From: Atrichornis clamosus
Taxonomy: Eukaryota > Chordata > Aves > Passeriformes > Menuridae
Assembly: GCA_013400975.1 (NCBI GenBank)
Contig: WBMZ01012674.1
Span: 1-64,000, forward strand
Direction: 5' to 3'
Length of the DNA stretch: 64,000 nt
Positions 1 through 11,392 of the stretch are shown here, piece after piece; the first letter of the stretch is position 1; each line of letters begins with the position of its first letter. The translations under genes and the position numbers were made by a program. The notes below the pieces were generated by a model, which saw only the letters and a program-made list of their open reading frames with translations, was not told the DNA's origin and did no database searches.

Positions 1-450
1 CGGGGTCACACCGAGACTGCGCCGCGCTCGCCGCCTGCGGCCCGGCCGGCCCGGCCGGCCCGGCGGCCGTGGCTGCCAGCGAGGAATTATCCGCTCCGGG
101 AGCGACGCGGCCGCGGGATGCGGCCGGGAGCGGTGCCTGGGCACGGGGGCCAGCGTCGCTGAGTTCTGTCCTAGAGGAGTTGGACATGAAAACGCGAATT
201 GCTGCTCCCTCCCCACCCGGGGAAGCAGCTCCCTCCCCGCAAGGCTCGTCGGCTTCACGCTGCAGCTCGTGGTCTTCTATGGGTTCACGGAGCATTGAAA
301 ACCTGACGGAATTTCTCACTCGAGGCAGGAGCGCAGCGGAGCTGGGACCTCTTTCTGTACCATTACGGGGGATCGGAGGCTCCGAGGCGCTGCCTCTGGT
401 GCCAAACCCTGACACCCGCCGGGGACAGAGGCCCAGGAGGACAGCGTGAT
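1..450. promoter_or_regulatory. CpG island at left window edge, probable promoter-side sequence of the neighbouring gene
   Basis: The first 200 bases are very rich in G, C and CpG, with tandem CCGGCCGG units at about 40-65 and several GCGGCC motifs. CpG density then falls towards about 450, after which the DNA is ordinary. In a bird genome this marks a promoter island. In vertebrates the gene beyond the 3' end of ZFYVE28 is MXD4, transcribed in the same (minus) direction, so its 5' end would face this edge. That is inference from synteny, because no MXD4 coding sequence is visible. The open plus-strand frame at 69-449 has no early ATG in good context and no recognisable domain, so I do not call it a gene. 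A possible plus-strand splice donor (CCAG/GTGGGA) lies at 467/468, which would allow a divergent noncoding first exon. Confidence 0.5.
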
Positions 451-3090
451 CCTTGCCCCTGTGCCAGGTGGGAAGGCTTTCAGCACTTGAACCGCTTACG
501 TTTGATTCTAATATTGTGCTGTCCATTGGCTTTAACGCTCCTGCGTGACAGCAAGGCAGGGGATGGAAGGACTCGGTACTCACTCACCCCCCCAAACACA
601 ATCGGCTTCCCACAGCTCTGAACACTTGACCTAAAAGTCCAGTGACTCGGCACAGCCAGACCCCGGTGCTGTGACAGCAGGTAGAGCAGCCTGGCTTGCG
701 AAAGCACTGCCTGCTCCCTGTCCCTCGCTGCCGGGACATTAAAGACGGAGAAACTGTCATTTGGCAAGAAGAACTGTAAAGAATAGTTTTGCTGCATTTT
801 AAATACGAGATATTTATTTTGTTGGAAGATTACTTTAGGATGCTGGAAACAGGCCTTAAAAATACTGAAAAGTCCCCGTGGAGACGCTGTGGAAGAAAAA
901 TAACCCAATCTTGTATCTGGGATGCAAGGCAGGAGGAGCAGTTCTTGTTCCGTCAGAGCAGGGGGACGGGGCTATCGGTGAAGGTGGGAAGCAAGTGTTT
1001 TAGCACGCGGCAGACTTGGAAGGGCTTGTGCAGATCAGTCACGGCAGAGCAGAGCCTCCACACATCCAAAACACCCGGGGACAGCGAGGAGCCGCGGTGG
1101 GAATCGCACAGCACGGCAGTAAATGCGCTGAGTCGGCAGCAGCACAGCCCCCCGGTCCCGCGGGTGCTGGGCCATCCGGGCGCGGTGCTGTGCCAGGAGG
1201 AGCCCACGCTGGCACCGCTCCTGCTGCCAATCGCTGCACACAACATTTAGCACAGAGGGCTGTGAAACAAGGAGATAAAACGTGTGTTTGGAAAGAACAA
1301 AACAATCCAACAAGGGATCTGGAAAAGCTGAGCGGCCTGGGGATTGAGTGATGGCTGGGATGTGCTTACACAGCCCAGGATCCGTGGGGCAGGCCATTAA
1401 AATGCTTCCCTGAGCAGCTGGGCAGAGCCAGACATTAGCGAGTGCAATTAACTGCTTCATTACCACCTAAGCAAAACAAACCAATCAATCTCTGCTGCAC
1501 TTACCAAGAGGAGAGACTGATGTCAAGACACAAAACATTGTCCTCCAGACTGCAGGCACGTCCCACACCCTCCAGCCCGGCACGGCCACTCTGCTCCCCA
1601 GACACTCCCTGGGAGCAGATTTCAGATGCTCCCCCCGCCCCCCCAATTTCAGGTGTGCTGACACCACACCAGTGAGCTCAGCACCCTCACAAGCTCAGAT
1701 GCCCCATGGTGTTGATAAACACCTGTAGGCCCAAATGGGAACAATGGAGGCGAGAGCAGAATTTAGCCCTCTAAGGTCCACCTTGACCACTGGTGCCTGT
1801 GCTTCATGTATCCAGCAGGTTTTAAAAAAGGAACTGAAGACCAGAGACCACTTGTATTATAAGAGCAGTCTACCAAAGGGAAAGGGAACTTATGGGACAC
1901 TGATAGCTTTCAGAGAACCAGGAGAAGCTGTGATTTTCAAGCTGAAAGCCAGAGCCACCCCAGGCCTCAGATTACATGGCACAATACCTTTCTTTACAGC
2001 AGCATAGACAATTCCCACAAGCTCTCTTCTCCCCACTAGACACATCTCTAGATAAGACTCCAGGTGACAGGCCGGGAGCAAAATGTCCCCTGGCATGCAG
2101 AGGGAACAGGGATGACTGACTCGGAGATCCAAGGTTAAGTTTCAAAGAGCTGCTAAAACATCAGAGCCTGGATACTTCAGCATCTCTAAAACCTTTGGTC
2201 TACTGAGAAGATTAAGGTTTGAGTACAGTAAAAAGAACTGCACTTACCTCTGTGATGAGATATAAGTGACTTATGAAAGGGATTATTCATGGATGCTTTA
2301 GATAGCAGGACAGGACGATCTGATCTTGAGTTCCTGAGTGTTTTAATAAGCTCTTCTGTAGGATGAAGATAACATACCTACAGCAGTGTGAGGGCACATC
2401 AGCATGCTGGTACTGTGGTTAGCAGGGAAAGATCAGGGGCACTGTGCATTGTGCAGGGTCGAGGAAGGAGTTACTATACAGAATTCTATAGACTCCACTG
2501 CTGTGGGGACGCCCAAACAAGTGCTCACAACAGCCCCTTCAGCCTGAGCATCTCTGAAGGCACAGGGACAGGGACAGGGGCTCGGCAGAAGTGGTGGAGG
2601 GGCAGAAGCCGCTTCTCATGCTCGGGCAGAGGCAAGATATGACTCCTCCCCTCCAGTCCTTCGCAGCTGATGTGCTCTGCTGGGCAAAAATACAAATAAA
2701 TCCCTGTGGTGTGAGATGTCTGTCTTGTGTTATACTGTACTGTAACATCTGTGCAGGGTTGGCCACTGTGTTCCATGCAGAGTTCCTCAGGCAAACCTGC
2801 TGCTCTGCAGCCAGCAGTTGTGAAGGAAAACAAAGCAGAAGGATCACTTCTCTAGCTGCAGGCAGGGTATGGGGAAGCAGTGATTCTACATGCTCAGGCT
2901 GCTCAGCTGCCACACATGGCACATGGACGGCACCCACAGCCCAGCCGGGCCGTGTGCAGGAGCAAGGCATTCAGCATGACACCAGTATTGATGAGCACTG
3001 CAGGAAATCACAGCCAGCTCACAAGGACTGGAGAACTGCTCTTGGCAAACTGCGAAGTGATTCCTTTAGCTGATTATGAATTGCACATAG

Positions 3091-3122
3091 AGAGATTTTT
3101 GTGATCAGAGATTTTTGTGATG
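3091..3122. repeat. Two-copy tandem duplication, 16-bp unit
   Basis: The unit AGAGATTTTTGTGATC is followed directly by a second copy that differs only at its last base (G for C). This looks like a recent local duplication with no evident function. Confidence 0.85.
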
Positions 3123-6100
3123 GGGGATTTTCCTTCCCCTTCATTAGACGCTGGGCTCCCAAACGGCAGCGCATTTCTTCCTGCATCCCTCTTCCTTGTG
3201 TTTGATCCGTTACCTTTCTTTTCCTGCTGCTTGTAACAGTCCAATGCCAGTGTGATTCCAGCCCTGGTGCAGGATTAACTCCAGGGTGAAACAGGGAGAT
3301 GGAGAGTGCTGGGTGGCTTTGCCTGTGCCGCTGCATCCCTCCTGCACGTCAGCCACAGAGAAATCCCTCTCCTTGGTAACTCCTGAATCAATTCATAAAC
3401 TGAGACCATCAGGATCCTGACCTCTGGCACTCATTTCTGCCTTAGTCCCAACATGGGTGGCTGCAGCATTGTGCCTGTAGGAAGCATCTGTTGTTAAACA
3501 TACTTGTGATCATAGGTAGAGAGTTCACTACAACTGTTAGCTCACTCTTCAATAGCTGGTTATCCACATGAGATTTAGCCTCTTCTTTCTCATCTGTGTT
3601 TTTTCAAGTTGGCTCAACTTCTGGATATTGGTTCCCATTAGACCCCTGCCAGGAGGAGCCTGGCTTACCAGACCTGTGCACCCAGTGTAGGCATTTTCTG
3701 ATGGTGTCTGCAATTATATCTCTTTGACACATTCAGTAGATCACAACTCTGAACATTTCCCATCCTTAGCCACTCCCATGGTTTTTCCCTCACAGCAAAA
3801 TGCACCAGGAACATTTTTAGTGGGATGCTTGCTCAACACCTTCCCCCATTCAGCTCCATCCTCCTTTGTGCCAGGTGCTAAAGCCGTTTTATAAATATCA
3901 CAAATAAAAGCAATCCTGCTGAGGCTGACGGAGCTGAACGCCAGCAGCACAGGAGCACAGAGCAGCCAAGATACGATTTGGCAAGAACCAGCTTCCTCTG
4001 GCAGCCAGTGCTGTGACAACATCTGAACCTTGGGAAGGCACTGGAAAGGCTCCAGGAGTGACACACGGGGCAGAGGGTTCTATCACACGGCGCTGGTGTC
4101 CTCAATGGCTTCTGAGCTGTTCCTTCTCAGAGGAAGTGCTTTGTAATTGTTTGATTTGGGGTTAATGATTTTTCTGTTTAAAAACAACCTATATTATTTA
4201 GTAGTTGGTATTTATTTGCACTATGCAATTAGATCACATTATGAGAATTATTTGTTGCATGAATAGGAATTTAAAATTTTCAGCGAGTGAGCACTTTATT
4301 CCTTTTCATTTCTTACTGCAGCAAGCAAGCAGAAGATACATATAAAAATATAATCAACAAGGAAAAAGACAATAGCCTCTCTCTGTCCCCTCTACCTACC
4401 AAGGAGCAGAATTTCTGTAACACTGGGTGGGAATAGAGAAGTAGCACACCCAACAGATTTTTCTCCAAGCTCCTTGAAAATACCCTCCATGCAGTAGGTA
4501 AGGCAACACTTGGCATTCCTCCTGGGAGTTGCTTTTAGTAAAACAACGGGGGGAAATAATCCCTTTGGGCATTGTCCCTTGGGTTGCCAGCTCCTTGGCT
4601 TCTCCCTCCATCCTGGACAGGTCCCAAGTCCCCAACTCAGGGCTGCACCACTTGTGGGCTCATGCCTGGCAGTGACAGAGACTGGCTTTTGACTTGGGTA
4701 CTTCTAGTAAGCACCCAAGATGACTTTAAACTTCACACGTTACACCAGTGTCATTTCTGGATTCTTTACTGCTGCATCTACTTTGTTCTTGTTCCAGTAT
4801 AAGTCAAAAGTTGCATGGAGGAGGCATCTGGGTGCAAGTCTGCATCCTCAGGTTTTCACAAAGCACCTTTTTGAGACAGACACTAGACAGAGCCATATTT
4901 CAGATGCTCCCTACAGGAAAGAAATATGGAAACATTTTCCCTGAGACTCAGTTTAGAGTCTAGCTCCAATATCATTCCTTTAAAGAGAAGAAAGTAAGAG
5001 AAGGGGCAGAAAGCAGAGTGTGAGGAACAAATAAGACAAACACCTGTAAGAAATACTGGGCAAAGTTTTCCTGCTTTGTTCTTCAAGCAAGGTTGATGTT
5101 CTGTCCCCAAAGAAACTTAAAAACGTGGCAATGAGAGAGTACAACAGGTCACTGAATGAATTCGTGGTAGCTCTGTATTTTGTTCCAACACACTAGGACC
5201 AAATTAGTTGAATTTTCTTATTTGAACAGAGATTCTTTACACAGGGAGTATAGAAATTTCCTTCTTTTTTATATTTTTTTTTTAATTAGAGAAGAGTTAT
5301 TTCTAGGCAAAGATAAGTTACAATCACTACCTCTAACCTGTAATTTTTGGTCCCCACTAGAGATCGCTTTCCCCAGAAATCATCCATCCACATTTCCCTT
5401 TCCACCTGCTACAAGTCCTTCTAGACAAAAGCAGATGGTTCAGAGACCGACACCCAGGGCTTTTGGACTACTTGGGGTTCAGTTTTTACTGTATAATTTC
5501 CCAGTGTTTGAGAGCCAAGGGATCACAGTGTAGTTTCTTTTTAAATATATTTATGAACTATACAGATTATTTTTCTGTTTATATCTTCAATTATTAATTT
5601 CCAGCTTTCTGCAGATAAGCCAAAGAAAGTGAAATCAATTTAAAAAACCAAAACAACCCAAACCCAGCAGGCTTTGCTGCTGCATAATAAACTGAAAAGC
5701 TGCTAGTGAAGCAGCAATCACAAATGGTCTTGACCAGGAAAAATAATTACCAAGTGCCTCAAAATTTGATCTCAGAGGCTTCCCAAACACAGAGGAAGAT
5801 GGCATGGTACAGATCCTTTGGTAATAAAGCCAGGACAGTCTCACTGCTCTTTACATACCTGACAGGTGACTTTCATGACCAGGGACCTGACTGCGACAGC
5901 CCATGGCAGAGCCATCAGCCCAGCCCTGCAAGGATGAGGGACAATTTTCTCCAAACTGTCCAAAAAGGCTGAGGCATTTATGCATCATTTTCAGGCACAT
6001 CTCTTAAGAAAGATGGTATTTTTAGCATGTTTTACAGGACACCATCAGAGAGAAGTTACCAGCACAAATGCTATTCGGAACTATTTCTTCTCATCTTCCA

Positions 6101-7673
6101 CTGCACTGATAAGCCCATCAGAACCACAGCCTAATTCCAGCTAAAAACCTGAAAGCTGGCCACTGCTGAAATATTACATAGAAAGCAGTCACCTCAAACA
6201 CCCTCTCTGCTGCTGTTTTATATCTTTTTTATTAACTCAGTGAATAAAAAAGTCACGGCAGTAACACCAACATTTTACTGCCCTGTGAAGAACTATGTAA
6301 AAGTGCAGAAATACATAAATTAGACTTTCTAGAGTAAGACATGAGTTTAAGTGCTTGCTTAAGTGGTGTGAGTGCCTGGCCTGGGGTTATTTTCAGAAAA
6401 TAAAATCTCTGTATTATGTGAGGTGGTTACAGCTCAGTGCTTGCTGGCTCTGCCATCCCAGGCACAGTGGTCCCTCGCATCCCAGGCTGTGTCAGATACC
6501 TCATGCTCCTGAGAAAGAGCAGATGGCAGCATCACTCAGCAGCTGGACATGAGCTCCTGCCCACAGGCACCTCTGACTGCTCCTCAGGGGTGGGAGGCCA
6601 GGAGGCCCCACTGTTGGCTGCTTTGGACACAGGATTTTCTCTTTTGCAGACAAGCTCAATCAGAGCCCCAACAGGCTGGTGGATGTTTGCAGAGAAAAAC
6701 TGAGAAGGCAAATCAACTTCATACCTTTGAGTGAAACATGAGGGAAAATTGTTCTTTACACTTTAGAGCCTTCATGTTAAGTGAAAACAAGAAATGAAAT
6801 GAGTTCATGAAAGCCTAATTGCCCAGTTTGTTTTATGCATGAGCCACAGCATTCCTAGCACGTGCAGTTACAGCTTGTTTTCAAAGAAACCAATTACTTC
6901 ATTAAAACATCATCTTCACACTTCCAGATTTGCTATAACAAGACTTCTCCTCTTCATCCTTCTGGTCTATTATATTGCCATTTTTTGGTTTAAGAGCAAA
7001 GAAAAAAAGAGCCAAATGGCAATATCTGTAATCTACTAACAGCTATTAAAACCTGAAAATTAGGATCCATCCTTTCTCCTTCACAAAGAGAAGGAATGCT
7101 GCAGAACTTTAAACACCTTGGTGCAAGACCCATGGCAGCTCAGGCAGCCAGGAAGGACCTGTGTGGCAGGATGCTACTGTAGGTACAACGACACCAAATA
7201 AAGGTTTCAAACAAGACTGTGCCTGAGAACTTGAAGGGCAAGATCAGGAAGCAATAGAGATGAAAGCTCCTTGAGTTGTCTGGTATTTCACTATCTATAA
7301 GATACCCAAGGAGGCCACAGAGTAAGTCTTGTTTATACACAGCAGAGCCTGAAAGCCGAGTGATGGGGTGCAGTAAAGGGTGGAAGAGGAGAAGGAAAAA
7401 GAGCTAAAACCCCCTCAAAAGTAGTCAAAAGGATGCCCCCCAGGTTGATTTCTTCCAGACCAGCAACATAAAGCATAATTCAGTAAAATGCTATCATTAG
7501 AAAATAAGAGTTCACAGTAAGCACCTGACTTTGCAGCATAAACCTTTGCTACAAATAAAGATGTTTGAGCCGTCACAATCCCTCTGATGAAGCAGAAAGC
7601 AGGAGCCTCCATGCCTGCCTGTGCAGGAACAGAGTGCTGCAGTCTTGGCACTGGCAGAGAGATGCTATCGGGG

Positions 7674-7687
7674 GTTGCCACGGAAAC
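7674..7687 (+). promoter_or_regulatory. Candidate RFX-binding X-box
   Basis: The sequence GTTGCC-AC-GGAAAC fits the X-box pattern RYYNYY-N(1-3)-RRNRAC at every position. RFX factors bind such imperfect inverted repeats, classically at ciliary and some immune genes. It sits in a locally GC-richer stretch, about 1.7 kb past the predicted ZFYVE28 mRNA end and 7 kb from the CpG island. Whether it is used cannot be told from sequence. Confidence 0.4.
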
Positions 7688-8463
7688 CAGCGGATGCAGC
7701 CCCAGCAGCTTTGACTTTGCGTGAACTGAGAGTTCAGCGAGACAGAGTGCTGGTAGTTTCCTCCACTCCAGGCAGCACTGTGATGGGGCTGTATTTGAGG
7801 CTTTCCTACAGTCAATCTCCTGCTCTCATAGCCCACCCTTCCCATCTCCCCACCCGTGTACAGCCACAACCACACACACACAACCCGTGTTCCTCCTCCT
7901 GCCTTTCAGTCCGGACAATGGACACAAAGGTCATTCCCCACCCATCACTTCCATCCCCGTTCCTCCTCACTGAGACGGTGTGTGACAGCTTTTAAGTATG
8001 TTTGAGTGTTCTGGGCAGGAATATTCCCCAGAAGCAGAGGTATTTTACTGAAGTTCCTTTCACTGCAGAGGAAGCCTTGATACCCATCTGCTTTTACAAA
8101 ACCAAAGAGAGCTGGAAACGCTGTAAGATTTGTACAGATCTAGAAAGGATCACTTCAGAGTTTACTGTAATTATTTTTTTTCCCTGAAAACAGCTGTGAT
8201 TCAGAAGGAACCTGCCACAGAGGACAGTCCAGCAGCAGGGTGAATTACTGCCATCTTTGCCAGTGTTGCTCTTACCTTATTATCTTGTTCACTCCCATTG
8301 TGATCTCCCCAGAAGGAAAACTGCTGTGGAACATGTTGTGTTCTGGAGATGAGAAATTGCCTTTTTGATTAAGAAGTCCCTTTAGGATAAATTTCTACTG
8401 TTCACTTATTCATACACACATTAAGGCAGCATTATTTGCTCATAAATATTGTGCATGTTAATT

Positions 8464-8483
8464 CAAATGTAATCTTACATTTG
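8464..8483. repeat. Inverted repeat, 9-bp arms with 2-bp centre
   Basis: CAAATGTAA and TTACATTTG face each other across TC. The surrounding 240 bases contain several TAAT cores and an octamer-like ATGCAAAT (about 8613), which resembles conserved noncoding enhancer sequence. Confidence 0.7.
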
Positions 8484-9355
8484 TGTGCAAGCTTCCCATA
8501 AAGTTTTCCCATTGTTGCACCACTGAAGCTGAGATCCTAAGGTCTTGGAGCTGCAACATGGTTTTTGTTCAATGAAATGGCATCCCAAAGCCATGCATTA
8601 AGTCCTCTGGAAATGCAAATTAATTCTCATAAAACCTCTAACAGCTCTATCTCATACAAGGAGCATTACACAGCAGCACTGGGCATTTATGCTTCCCAAG
8701 GATAACTGTAGATCCAAGGATTGCTGTTTTCATTGCAGATTTGTATCCCCCACAGGAAAGATAATTCAGATGTGACACAGGCAGATCAAATATGCCTGAT
8801 GTGTGAAGTGGCCATTGACACAAGATATTTTGGGAAGGGAGATTTTCAGCTGGTGGCAAGAGATAGCACAAGGCAATGCTAAGTGACAGGCTGGTATTCC
8901 AGCTTTAAATTACCACCCCTTCTCTGTACGGGCGACTTCCATTTTCAAATTTAAACTAATTTCTTTCATGTTATTTGCAAAGTGAGAAAGAGTTAAGGCC
9001 AGTTTGTTTGACAGGATAGCAGCTGTCACTTCATGTAAACAGACCCCAAAATGACAGAGCAATGAAGCACATGGAAGTAGAAAGTCCTGACACTTTAATT
9101 ATCTGAAGAGATTACAAGATGAAAGTCTTCCTTGAGGCAAATGTATATTAGTATTGATATAGTCATTGTGCTTTTCAGTAAGAGAAATAGGAGTCTGTAT
9201 TTACATAAGAAACTATAGTGTCTGAGATCTTTAAATATCATATTTATGGAAATGATTCTGAATTACAGCATTTACAAAATAAAAACAAGCTTAAATAAAT
9301 ATTCAGTCCATTAAATAAGATTTTTTTTTTCCACAGAAGCAACTTTTTGTGCATA

Positions 9356-9361
9356 TTTATT
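9356..9361 (-). terminator. ZFYVE28: Candidate distal polyadenylation signal of ZFYVE28
   Basis: TTTATT on the plus strand reads AATAAA on the minus strand. It is followed in the transcript direction by an AT-rich tract with a poly-pyrimidine/poly-purine run (9321-9330). Proximal alternatives are at 10766, 10535 and 10468. Confidence 0.35.
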
Positions 9362-9618
9362 TCACAATTGAAGTTTGTTGCAATTTTTTTATCCTATAAA
9401 AGAAGCATTAAATTTGTTGTGTTTTTTCTTTTTTTTTCCTAAAAATAAAACTGCAATAGTCATTGCAATGTGAAGCCTGAGATTTAAGCCTGAATTAAGT
9501 ATCATTGCTTGCACCACATTACCCATCTCCCACCAATCACCCAACCCCATGCCCTTCCAAACTCTGGTGAATGCAGACACTCCAACTCAAGGATTTCATG
9601 AGAAGGATTTCAGGGAAG

Positions 9619-9632
9619 TAATAATAATAATA
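9619..9632. repeat. Short (TAA)n microsatellite
   Basis: About five TAA units lead into an A-rich run. It lies within the probable ZFYVE28 3'UTR. Confidence 0.7.
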
Positions 9633-11260
9633 AAAAAATATAAATAAGGTGAGGATAACACATCATAGCTGACATTGTCTACGAACAGCATCATAAGGCT
9701 TGTGCATTACACATAAACTAAGTGAAGCTGTTTCATCTGGTTCCAAACGACAGTAGTGCCAAACTGCTGCACCCTTATATGGCTCATTAACACTGAACAG
9801 TAAACCATTTAGCAAAGGGAATGTCCCCCACAAAATAAATAGAATTAAAACAAAAAATCAACACTGGCCAGTTTTGCCTTATCATTTTGAGTGACAACCT
9901 TTCTCGAGCGTGATACCGCAAACAACTTCCTCATCCATTTTTGTATTTATCACTTTGAAACACAGTGTGTAACACCACGAGTCAGGAAAGGGGACACAGC
10001 AAAGAGCTCTTGATCTCGTTTCCTCTGTAACCACAACACACATTGTCTTGCTTTTCATGTGGCCAACTCAAAGCATGTCCAAATGCCTTTGAAACCTCAG
10101 TGCTCAGGGAGCTCTTACTGCAAAGTTTGTGCAAGATCATAGCATGAATCCATGTGAGTCGTATTTCTTTCCTCTCTGAGTGGAGATAAAAATTATTCCT
10201 GGTGTTTCAAATAAATACAAATGTCTTCTGAGTTGTTAGCATGAGTGAAGTAACAGTGTGCACTATTTTACATGGTTACTCTGCCAAATGTGGACAACAA
10301 GTACCCTTCTCTGGCTGACCATTCTGTAGAACCTTTTGGATATCTCATTACATATTTGCCTTTTAAAAACCATTTAAAAAAAACTTGGTATGGGAGAAAC
10401 AATTTGTCACATCTACCAAATTTTGCTGCCAAACTCTGTCAAAAATATCTACTTTAATATGAATTCATTTATTTGGTAACCACTTGCTCTGAAGTTAAAT
10501 GCTGATATAGAAACCAAAGCTCCAGTGTCAGACTTTTATTAACAGGATTTAGCACAAATGATTCAGATTATAAATACTTCCAGAACACCATAATATGGAA
10601 CTGGAAGTTGTAAAAATGTTTAAGAGACAACTTGGAGTTATTGCTCTGTTCAGTAAATGAAAGGCAACAGAAATATACTTCTTTAGGGCCTTCAGTGCTT
10701 CCTATGGGATTCACAGAAAATTTTGTCTTTGTAAATATCAAATATGGACTTGAAATAGATTTGCTTTTATTAATCCTAGCATAGGTAGCAATAACCTAGT
10801 AATGGGGAAGTTAAACGGCAGCAGGAGGGAGAGCACTGATACCCACAGCCATGCTGGGATTGCTGTGGGCACAGGAGTGTCTGAGCTTTGGGATTGATCT
10901 GCTGGGATGGACTAATTAACTGGCTACTCTGTTCCTAGCATGTAAGATAAGCAGCAATGCTTGTTCAACTCTCTGAGCCTTATTTCCTTCCACACAGTGC
11001 ATTTGTTCTGCATATGGCATCGTAACATTAATGTTATAAATTTATGGAAGACTGTACTGTAGCCTTAGAGCTACAGACGCTTCGTAGTTCCCTTTAGCAG
11101 CTTAGTAAAATGCAATAAAAACTGTCTGTACAAAATTTATAATAATGGATGTCAAAGCCTACGTGCCCTCACAGGGTCCCTCTTTCAAGTTAATTCTTGG
11201 CTTAGGTCAATTATATCAGTCCATGTAAGACTCCAGAAGACACACCAGTGGTTTAATATG

Positions 11261-11392
11261 TCAGATACCAGCTCTGTCACTATAGAAAGGAGTGACATGG
11301 AACATGTAACAGTGAGTGCAAACACGGACAGGCTTCATCTGGCCATAACGAGGTAATGGAGCAGAGTGGGAGGAACAGCGGGAACAGAAGAT
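11261..11392 (-). CDS. ZFYVE28: ZFYVE28 last coding exon, FYVE finger second half and stop
   Basis: Coding part of 132 bp, with acceptor TTGTTTTTCAG/ATCTTC. It codes for [20 protein letters not shown] and then [16 protein letters not shown], ending SDRAGI and TGA. It supplies the CSRC and CTHC zinc pairs and the RVC motif. The short tail after the finger is typical of the family. Confidence 0.96.
   Translation of the reverse strand: MFCSRCSSHSAPLPRYGQMKPVRVCTHCYMFHVTPFYSDRAGI

Larger units (their letters stand above)
450..9340. other. Intergenic region between the CpG island and the ZFYVE28 3' end
   Basis: No reading frame here resembles a known protein and no exon chain can be built. Short frames of 60-160 codons occur on both strands, as expected by chance, especially in the GC-richer part (900-3100). 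I recognise no CR1, LTR or SINE copies. Visible structures are a 16-bp tandem duplication at 3091-3122, an RFX-type X-box at 7674-7687 and a 9-bp inverted repeat at 8464-8483 in an AT-rich, homeodomain-site-like stretch (about 8395-8640). Confidence 0.6.
9340..11260 (-). other. ZFYVE28: Probable ZFYVE28 3' untranslated region
   Basis: This AT-rich stretch follows the ZFYVE28 stop codon directly and has no reading frame of note. On the minus strand the canonical polyadenylation hexamer AATAAA occurs at 10766-10771, 10535-10540, 10468-10473 and 9356-9361. The last would give a 3'UTR of about 1.9 kb, in keeping with the long 3'UTR of this gene in mammals. The exact end is inferred, and alternative polyadenylation is possible given the four signals. 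Confidence 0.4.

Noticed and set aside
69..449. Open frame of 126 codons on the plus strand
   Set aside because: It starts at a GTG rather than an ATG, has no recognisable domain, and lies in a CpG island where long chance frames are common.
789..1250. Overlapping frames of 90-153 codons on both strands
   Set aside because: Several overlapping frames on both strands without similarity or splice support indicate a GC-richer chance region.
2525..3073. Frames of up to 160 codons on both strands
   Set aside because: No recognisable protein features. They overlap one another in several frames.
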